Shown here: piece after piece, positions 57,401 to 64,000 of the stretch
Numbering within the stretch: position 1 is the stretch's first letter
Layout of the letters: each line of letters starts with the position of its first letter
Assembly: GCF_949628265.1 (NCBI RefSeq)
Contig: NC_088786.1
Coordinates: 30,463,681-30,527,680 of the forward strand
Length of the DNA stretch: 64,000 bases
Direction of reading: 5' to 3'
From: Cloeon dipterum
Lineage: Eukaryota > Arthropoda > Insecta > Ephemeroptera > Baetidae
Notes under the pieces: generated by a model
Seen by the model: only the letters and a program-made list of their open reading frames with translations
The model's database searches: none
What the model was told of the DNA's origin: nothing
Program-made: the position numbers and the translations under genes

Positions 57401-60362
57401 TTCATCCACTCGGACGTGGAGTTGTCACCGTGCAACCAGTCTTGGAACACGGTCATGGCTATCCGCTTCACGGTTTCGTCTGGTACATCTTTCCGCAGGA
57501 CGATGCATCTTTGATCAGCCGAGCTAAAATTGCCAAGGTCGAAGCACGACAGGAACTCCATCAAAATGGAGCTTTCGTCATTCTGGAAGGTGACTCTTCC
57601 TCCTGAGCCGAGACCAGAGCTTTGTTCACAGACCTCATTTACTAAGGTGAAGAGAGTATCCATCTCTCGCTCGCTTGTCAGAAGGTCAGCAGAGAGTGCC
57701 TAGGTAAGAAATTAACAACCAAATCTATAATATCTCACAAAGCTCACATTCACAGTTACACCATCAGAAGACACAACTGAATCGTAAGGTGGAGGGTTTT
57801 TGTTCTGTTCTTGGAGAAAATTGAAGAACTGGATCAATTTTTGCAGCTGTCTACAAGTGTGCTTCAACGTTTTGTAGTTGTGTTCGTTTTCCTCCGTGGC
57901 TAGATAAGGGAATTAAAACCAACGAAAAACAAATAGTAGGACACTTACAACCAGTTTCAGGCTCTCCCAAAATAACGTCAACAGCAGCCAGAATAAAATA
58001 CGATTTGGTGTGCTTGCTTGCCAGAAGCACATCCATCGCCTGTAAAGCTGCCTCGCAACAAGACAGATCTTTGATCAAGTTTGCTATGTCGAGCACTGCA
58101 GCTTCGACATACTCTTCCTCTTCTTCATGTTTGCATGCCTTCAAAATTGACCTCAATTTCTTCAGCAAGTGGATGTCTTTGGCTTGTTTGTTGTTCTGAG
58201 CGCTACACATTGAAAGCTTGTTAGTTTTTTAAAGTGACGCAATTTTTCTTTTACCTGAGAGCAAAGTGGAAGGGAACAGTGATATTGCTGATAGCTCCAT
58301 CAGGGTGCAAGTACACACAGGGGAAAAGGCTATGGCTACTGCCTTTGACTGGAACATTATTCACCCCAACGTGACCGTAGTTGGTGTAAATTAGACGACC
58401 TTCCTTGGAAACAACGATGGAAGCAACTTTAGGACCATTCTGCATCGCCCAGATCTCAATTATGCCTTTTTTAGGCAAGTATATCACAAGGAAAAGAGCA
58501 GTTCGTGGCCTGCTTTTAGACTTTGATCCTGAGCTGGAGGACAGTTTTATAGCAGGATCTCGAACTTCAATCCAGCCACATTGCGCCTCTCTGTATCCTA
58601 AATGCGTGACAAGAGGTTGATCAAAATTTTTCCAAACAGATTCAATCGGGCACTAACCTTTCCACATTCTAACAACCACTCCTGAGGAATTATCTAGTAA
58701 AATGACTCTTCCGAGGCTATCACAGACTACGCTTAACATTTTGTTTGGGGAAATGATGATAGCTTCCCCTTGACGCCAGAGATCACACAGTCCAAATCTT
58801 CAATGTAAAATAGGACAAATCAGTTAATTTGAAAATAACTCACATATTTTGCATACCTGCAACTCATGGGCTCTGCTGGTTCAATTGTTTTGGGGGGTTT
58901 CTTTTCTGGGGCTGGTTTAGAGCCTGTAAAGTAGCTCTTTCTGAAAATAATAAGCTTTTATTTTTAAAATAGCTCAATATAGCATTTAAACTTACAAAGA
59001 CAGAAATCCTTGAGTAGAATTGAAAGCGTTGCTAACTGCTTTGGCCACTCCAACTATCAAAGGCTGAGTTGCTCCTTTAATTGTGTAGTGATAACCAATG
59101 TAAGGCTTCCTTCCGATCGCAATAACCAGATCGTGAGCTGGAGCACTGGATTTTGCTGTCGCTTCAAAGCCACCATACAGCGAGGCCGTGAGCAAGTGGT
59201 CATAGGTGTTGACTGGAGGAAGTCCAATCACCTGGCAATCGTTGACCTGATCCTGCTCAGCAAAGCCCCATTTTGTGTGGACCAACGGTGGGGCTTCAAC
59301 AGAGCCACTTCCATTTCCCTCGACTATGACAAAAATGTATTATTTTGAACTGTAAGACTCTATAAAGACTAGCTCACCTCTAGCTAATTGATTTCTGCAA
59401 CCCCTCAGAGTTTGAAACAAACTAAAACCAGGTAAAGTGACTACTGATCCACTATAAACAACATAGAGCTCCTCAGGTTGTTCTTGGGCTGATGAATGCG
59501 CGGCTCTTTTAAATGACTGGCATTTCAAGTACAAAACCGGCTCTTTTTCAAATTCTTGCTCTGCAAGTAGTTTCCTGTCCTGCAGGTGTAAATAGTATAG
59601 ATGATGTTATCATCCAATCTATCTCTTTACCTCAGTGTAAAAGCGAACAAATCCACTGGAAAAACCGACAGCAATGCATGTCCACTCTGTTCCAATACTC
59701 GACCGGTTTAGCTGTGAAATCAAAGGCAAGCAAAGCACTGCTGTAATTTCCTCTCTGCAAGAGCCAAATTCAATTATTAACTATCCTTACAAAGAGAATA
59801 ATATTTTTCAGTACCCAGGCTGGCAAATATTGCCATGTGAAGTCACGTTGTATTCTGTCACTGGCTCTCTGGTCTGTTCCCTGGAGCTTAAAAATGCTAC
59901 AAAGCAAAAATGTTTAAATTAATACCTATATATAAAATATATCCATATTTGATCCTCACCATTTAAAACAACAAGTTGTTTGCCGTGGGCAAGCACTAAA
60001 ATTTTTCCAGATGGTGAAAGTGAAACTATGCTTTTCTGGAGCCACTGCGAGGACTCTCTGGAGGCAGATACCGCCGAAGCAGCAGAGCTACTACCTGGGG
60101 ACGTTTCTTCCCAGCTCCAGTTGTCAGGATCAAAGTCATCTATTGGCTCCTCTACGGGAAAATTAAATATAATCAAATCATGACCTTGGCTTATAGTGTT
60201 GAATGCAAGAAATTTCCATAATAACAAGGAGCGATATTTATGCCTTATTAAAAATACGTAAAATCAGGTCTCACCTCGAGCTTCAAACTCGTTGAGCGTC
60301 AACTTCGCTTTAACACTGGAAATGGCAGTTACCTGCGCTATTTCTGTTATTTGACAAGCCAT
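54483..60362 (-). CDS. RAB3GAP2: Rab3 GTPase-activating protein, non-catalytic subunit
   Basis: Twenty-two exons on the minus strand: 60362-60275, 60151-59960, 59896-59815, 59754-59631, 59579-59378, 59323-58996, 58940-58857, 58797-58658, 58597-58255, 58202-57949, 57899-57748, 57699-57234, 56793-56636, 56584-56335, 56280-56110, 56048-55875, 55817-55618, 55566-55342, 55284-55126, 55070-54912, 54855-54703, 54641-54483. Total 1420 residues (human 1393), phases consistent. Family stretches: EWTCIAVGFSSGFVRFYTE, LPGFSLFQTLRGCRNQ, YTIKGATQPL, GRVILLD, YREAQCGWIEV, KGIIEIWAMQNGP, ITVPFHFAL, LSPWW, SWGISTDILRRHQVCEFY and LLASQLLMIVGQRL. The protein pairs with RAB3GAP1; the complex is a GAP for Rab3 and a GEF for Rab18. 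The N-terminal half is beta-propeller-like and the C-terminal half helical. Exons 14 and 15 are separated by a 54-bp intron without a stop in frame. Confidence 0.95.
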
Positions 60363-60607
60363 TGAAGAGTAACTAAAATCGTTTAATTCTAAAAACGCAA
60401 AACGACATCATCCTGTCCAGCTGCTGCTGATTCAAAACATTGCAAGAAGTGGGCGCGGCATTCGCTTGGAAGTGTGGAAAGGGGGTCCCCACCTTCTGGC
60501 GCGAAAAACTTTTTTCCGCATTCCAGTGCGTAGTTTATGTTGATCTTATATACTTGTACAGCAAATTCAAATTAACTTAAAGCAAATCTCATCTCAGTTT
60601 AGCGTGA
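60363..60607. promoter_or_regulatory. Shared RAB3GAP2/BBS8 divergent promoter
   Basis: The two start codons are 245 bp apart in head-to-head orientation. CTGGCGCGAAAAA at 60496-60508 is a strong match to the E2F/DP consensus. I did not find a clear RFX X-box, which many ciliary genes have. No clear TATA box serves either gene. Confidence 0.55.
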
Positions 60608-62503
60608 ATGGACAAACTTTACCTAGCGCACAGCTACTTTAAAAGACACAAGTATGAAGAATGCGTTGAACAGTGCACACAATTGCTGGATAAGAACCCT
60701 TTAGACCAGGTATAAAAATTCTATATAATTACGATAATTACTCATCAACTAATTCTACTTGAATTTTTTGGTATGGTATTTTATATTTTTTTGACTGTTT
60801 TGAATATAGGCAGCATGGATTTTAAAAATGCGAGCCCTCACCGAACAAGTCTACGTGGACGACCTGGAGAACCTAGACGAGGGGATCGCCGACGCAACTC
60901 TCGATGACGAATCAATCGCCCAAATCCCGCGGCCAGGCACGTCCCTCAGGGCGACAGCGAACACGACGAGGAGCGGTCCAACCCAAGGCATGCGTCCTCC
61001 TTCGCACGATGGCCGCATCCTGACAGGCGTGGTGCGCCCTTACACGAGGGCTCCTAAGACAGGGTCGATCGAGCAAGCACTAAAAACGCCACGGACGGCG
61101 CACTCGTCTCGTCCTCTGACCACCGCAGCTGGGATGCGGTCGAGGATCGGCACGTCGTCCATCATGACCGAGGCTGGTGGACCGTTCATCCAGTTGTCCA
61201 AACTCAATTTCGCCAAATACGCGGCTCAACCGAGCGTGGGAAAGCCGCTCTTCGAGTACATTTATTATTGCGAGAATGACATTCAAAGAGTAAGCACGCA
61301 GCGTTGTCGGGATGATTATAATTCAAATTATTATTGAACTGTGCAGGCGCTCGAATTTGCTGTGCAAGGGACGCAAAAATCGAATTTCAAAGACTGGTGG
61401 TGGAAGCTACAGCTGGGTCGGTGCTACCTGAGAATTGGACTTTTGAGAGACGCCGAACAGCAGCTTCGCTCGTCATTGCGAGATACTCCTAGCATCATTG
61501 CACTACTGATGTTGGCTAGGGTTTACACAAGAATGGACCAACCTTTGACTGCAATTCAAGTTTGCCAGTCAGGGACGGAATATTTCCCAAAGGAAACTGC
61601 ATTGAGAGTAGAAATTGCCAGGTTTAATAGAATAAATTATGCGTGCAGATTTTCTTTAAATTAACTTTTCAATAGACTTTACGAAGGCTTGGGTGATTTG
61701 TGCAAGTCGGTCAATTTCTACCGGGGCGTCTTGAAAGAAGATGCGACAAACATAGAGTCGATAGCGTGCATCGGCATGCACCACTTTTATTCAGACCAAC
61801 CTGAAGTTGCGTTGCAGTTTTACAGGTAGTTTTCATTAAATTTACGATAGAAAATTATAGTGGCATATCAATATCTATTCTGTGTAACTTCAGACGCCTG
61901 CTGCAAACCGGCATTAACACCGCAGAGCTGTTCAATAACCTCGGACTGTGTTGCTATTATTCTCAACAGTATGACATGACAATAACTTGTTTTGAAAGAG
62001 CACTAAACCTGGTGGACAATAAAGAGGCTGAGGCTGATATTTGGTACAACGTTTCTCATGTTGCGATTGTAAGCAGTTCAATTTCATAGATCAATTGCGT
62101 AAAACAGAGCGTTTTTCTTCATCAGGGCGTAGGAGATTCGAATTTGGCTTGCCAAAGTCTACGTCTTGCACTCATGGCGGACCCAACGCATGCACCCGCG
62201 TACAACAATTTGGGGGTGATGGAAGCACGACTAGGCCGCACAAACGTGGCTCAGTCTCTTTTTCAAGCCTCTGCTGGACTCGCGCACGTTTTGTTTGAGC
62301 CGCACTATAACTACGCTAAATTGGCCTTGGAGGTAAAATATTGACCAATAATAATTAATGCTGTGTGTCACTTTTTCTATGTATTGCAGGCGGGACAACT
62401 GCACTCAGCATATGTCATGGTGAAAAAAGCTTTAGTGGCATACCCAGATCATGTTCCATCGAAGAGTTTATTGGAGGCCTTGAAATATCATTTCCAACAC
62501 TAA
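60608..62503 (+). CDS. BBS8: BBSome subunit BBS8 / TTC8
   Basis: Seven exons: 60608-60709, 60810-61289, 61347-61621, 61676-61825, 61894-62068, 62126-62332, 62390-62503 (500 residues). The N-terminus has a TPR-like pair (AHSYFKRHKYEECVEQC, AAWILKMRALTEQVYVDD). The signature Pro/Arg-rich linker follows (IAQIPRPGTSLRA, TGVVRPYTRAPKTGSIEQA, KTPRTAHSSRPLT). Then come FEYIYYCEND and a run of TPRs from about residue 195 on, including DWWWKLQLGRCYLRIG, IACIGMHHFYSDQPEVAL, FNNLGLCCYYSQQYDMT and APAYNNLGVMEARLG. BBS8 is part of the BBSome, which moves membrane cargo in cilia, so in insects it would act in ciliated sensory neurons. It begins 245 bp from RAB3GAP2 on the other strand. Confidence 0.95.
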
Positions 62504-62610
62504 AACGCAACGCAATTTGTGATGAAACTGTGTGCAACTTGGTTTTTACATGGGAATTATTAAAATTTTGGTGAAAATTTACTTGGTTTCAAATTTATTG
62601 ACGGTAAAAA

Positions 62611-62616
62611 AATAAA
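62611..62616 (+). terminator. Poly(A) signal of BBS8
   Basis: AATAAA 107 bases after the BBS8 stop codon, in A-rich sequence. Confidence 0.55.
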
Positions 62617-63682
62617 CGGAAAAATCATTGTAACTAAAAGAGAGATGTCTTGAGCACTTTACCTAATTGGAAAAAATGTATAAATCTAATGATGTGCCAG
62701 AAAGCTTTAGGGAAAGGCTAAGATTATTACAACATAAAAGCACTCTTCAGAAAATTATTTCTTAAGCAGCTGGATGAGGGATTTGCTCAGGTATTACACT
62801 CTACTCCTGATTCCCTTGCCAATGGGCGTAGTACAAAAGCCTTGCCCCCAGTTTTAACACAAAACGTGATTCAGGGAAAGGGAGGCTAATAAATTAAGGA
62901 TTAAAAGTGCTTTAAGATTACCACGAGAAAGCATATTTAATTATTTATTCAACCCCAAAAATTACATAATAGAAGTTTCAAATTTGCCAAAATAGAATTC
63001 ATTAAACAATCCAGTTAATTGATAAATTAACAAATTTTCTCGTTAACTAACAATAATTATGGAACTAATAAGCCACACCTCACCGTTTACATGATGATAC
63101 GGAAATCTAGTCATTTACACCAGAACAACGCCAATTTACGCGCGAATCTTACATAAACACGACCGTTACTTACAAAAATATCAGACGATATGAGAGGTTT
63201 CTAAATTATTATTCAACACCCCTTTGGCGCGAAGCAGATTTCTCATTACACGCTTGTCAACCCCAGCTGCTGGGGTAATCGCATAAGCCATTTAGATGGC
63301 CACCTCCCTCAATGGTAAGGGTAACCGACTGACTTATCATGATTGGATGCTTACACAATGACCGCACGTATTCCGCAAATAATATCTTTCCCTTACTTAT
63401 ACACACGCTTTAGCGACTCACAAACAGGCCGGCACACATGGATATAATTGAAAAAGGCTTCACAACATAAAAGCTGTTTGGTTTCACAGAATTCTTTGAA
63501 AAGCTTGCCTCTAAATAAACACTATAACATAAAGCATTTTTCACATCCTTAATACTACATAGGTCTCAAAAGAACTCAAATGACAGTAGAGATGAGAGAT
63601 ATTTTCAGGATTTTCACGCGGCTAGAGATTTCAAGAGTCAACAATATCAAGGGGACAGAGATAGCGAAAATGGCGTCTTTTG
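62617..63682. other. BBS8 to right-edge gene: 3' UTR and intergenic
   Basis: AT-rich. A minus-strand AATAAA at 62949-62944 could end the right-edge gene, giving it a 3' UTR of about 740 nt. I see no other gene, RNA or repeat here. Confidence 0.4.
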
Positions 63683-64000
63683 TCATTCGTTCTGATACAC
63701 TCTCAGCACCTTAATATGGACGGCGTGTTCTAAATCGATGCTATGGATTGAAAGTATAGAGAAATGAGGATGGAAAAATGAAACATTATCCTACCTTTCA
63801 CATACAGCGTCGATCGTTTTTCCTTCTGTAATCTGGAATCCCAAATCCCTCACGAAGAACTGGACAGCCTGAAATAAAAAAAAAAATGTCAATCTCGAGT
63901 TGAGTTTCACGTTTGCGAGAGTTAAACTACCTGGAAAGGCGAGTGCAGAAGTTCAGGCAACATCTTCCAAATCTGATCAAAATTTACTTCCCTCTCAAAA
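63683..64000 (-). CDS. 3' end of an unidentified gene (partial, minus strand)
   Basis: Three exons on the minus strand: 64000-63931 (cut by the window edge), 63868-63795 and 63740-63683, ending in TGA at 63685-63683. Phases fit (0, then 2). The protein runs through FDQIWKMLPELLHSPFQ, AVQFFVRDLGFQITEGK and SIDLEHAVHIKVLRVYQNE. It looks like a folded C-terminal domain, but I do not recognise the family. Confidence 0.7.

Overview
The window looks like genomic DNA from an arthropod, most likely an insect. It is AT-rich with many introns, often only 49-65 bp long, beside a few multi-kilobase first introns. It holds a modular serine protease of the Toll-activating ModSP/HP14 type, and two core promoters pair a TATA box with a TCAGT-type initiator. 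A compact-genome insect is my guess; I cannot name the species. No bacterial, phage or CRISPR features are present.

Layout. 1-113: 3' end of an unidentified plus-strand gene. 618-18652 (+): CNNM/unextended Mg2+ transporter, with a 9.7-kb first intron. 20801-22277 (+): stem-loop (histone hairpin) binding protein, SLBP, with an unusual RNA-binding domain. 23481-30381 (+): exportin-7/RanBP16, 18 coding exons. 31136-35792 (+): modular serine protease, with two identical tRNA-Ala genes in inverted orientation inside one intron and a third copy just downstream. 36180-39537: intergenic, with a GC-rich block and a possible Penelope-type fragment. 39600-49900 (+): HSPA12-like Hsp70-family protein, with a tRNA-Glu in one intron. 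50187-53663 (-): TAF5 of TFIID. Three of its introns share a 16-nt sequence that matches an 18S rRNA methylation guide (U30/SNORD30 type). 54483-60362 (-): RAB3GAP2, 22 exons. 60608-62503 (+): BBS8/TTC8, head to head with RAB3GAP2. 63683-64000 (-): 3' end of another unidentified gene.

Gene models were built by hand, joining GT...AG exons so that phases agree and the protein matches what I know of each family. For seven of the eight complete genes the summed coding length is a multiple of three. The TAF5 sum is one base short, which I attribute to a one-base reading uncertainty at exon 2. These are mostly unrelated housekeeping genes, so I see no operon-like joint function. The points of most interest are the nested small RNAs (three guide-like snoRNAs in TAF5 and four tRNA genes in or beside introns), the altered TPNK motif in SLBP, the shared RAB3GAP2/BBS8 promoter, and the domain build of the ModSP-like protease. 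No virus-like element was recognised.
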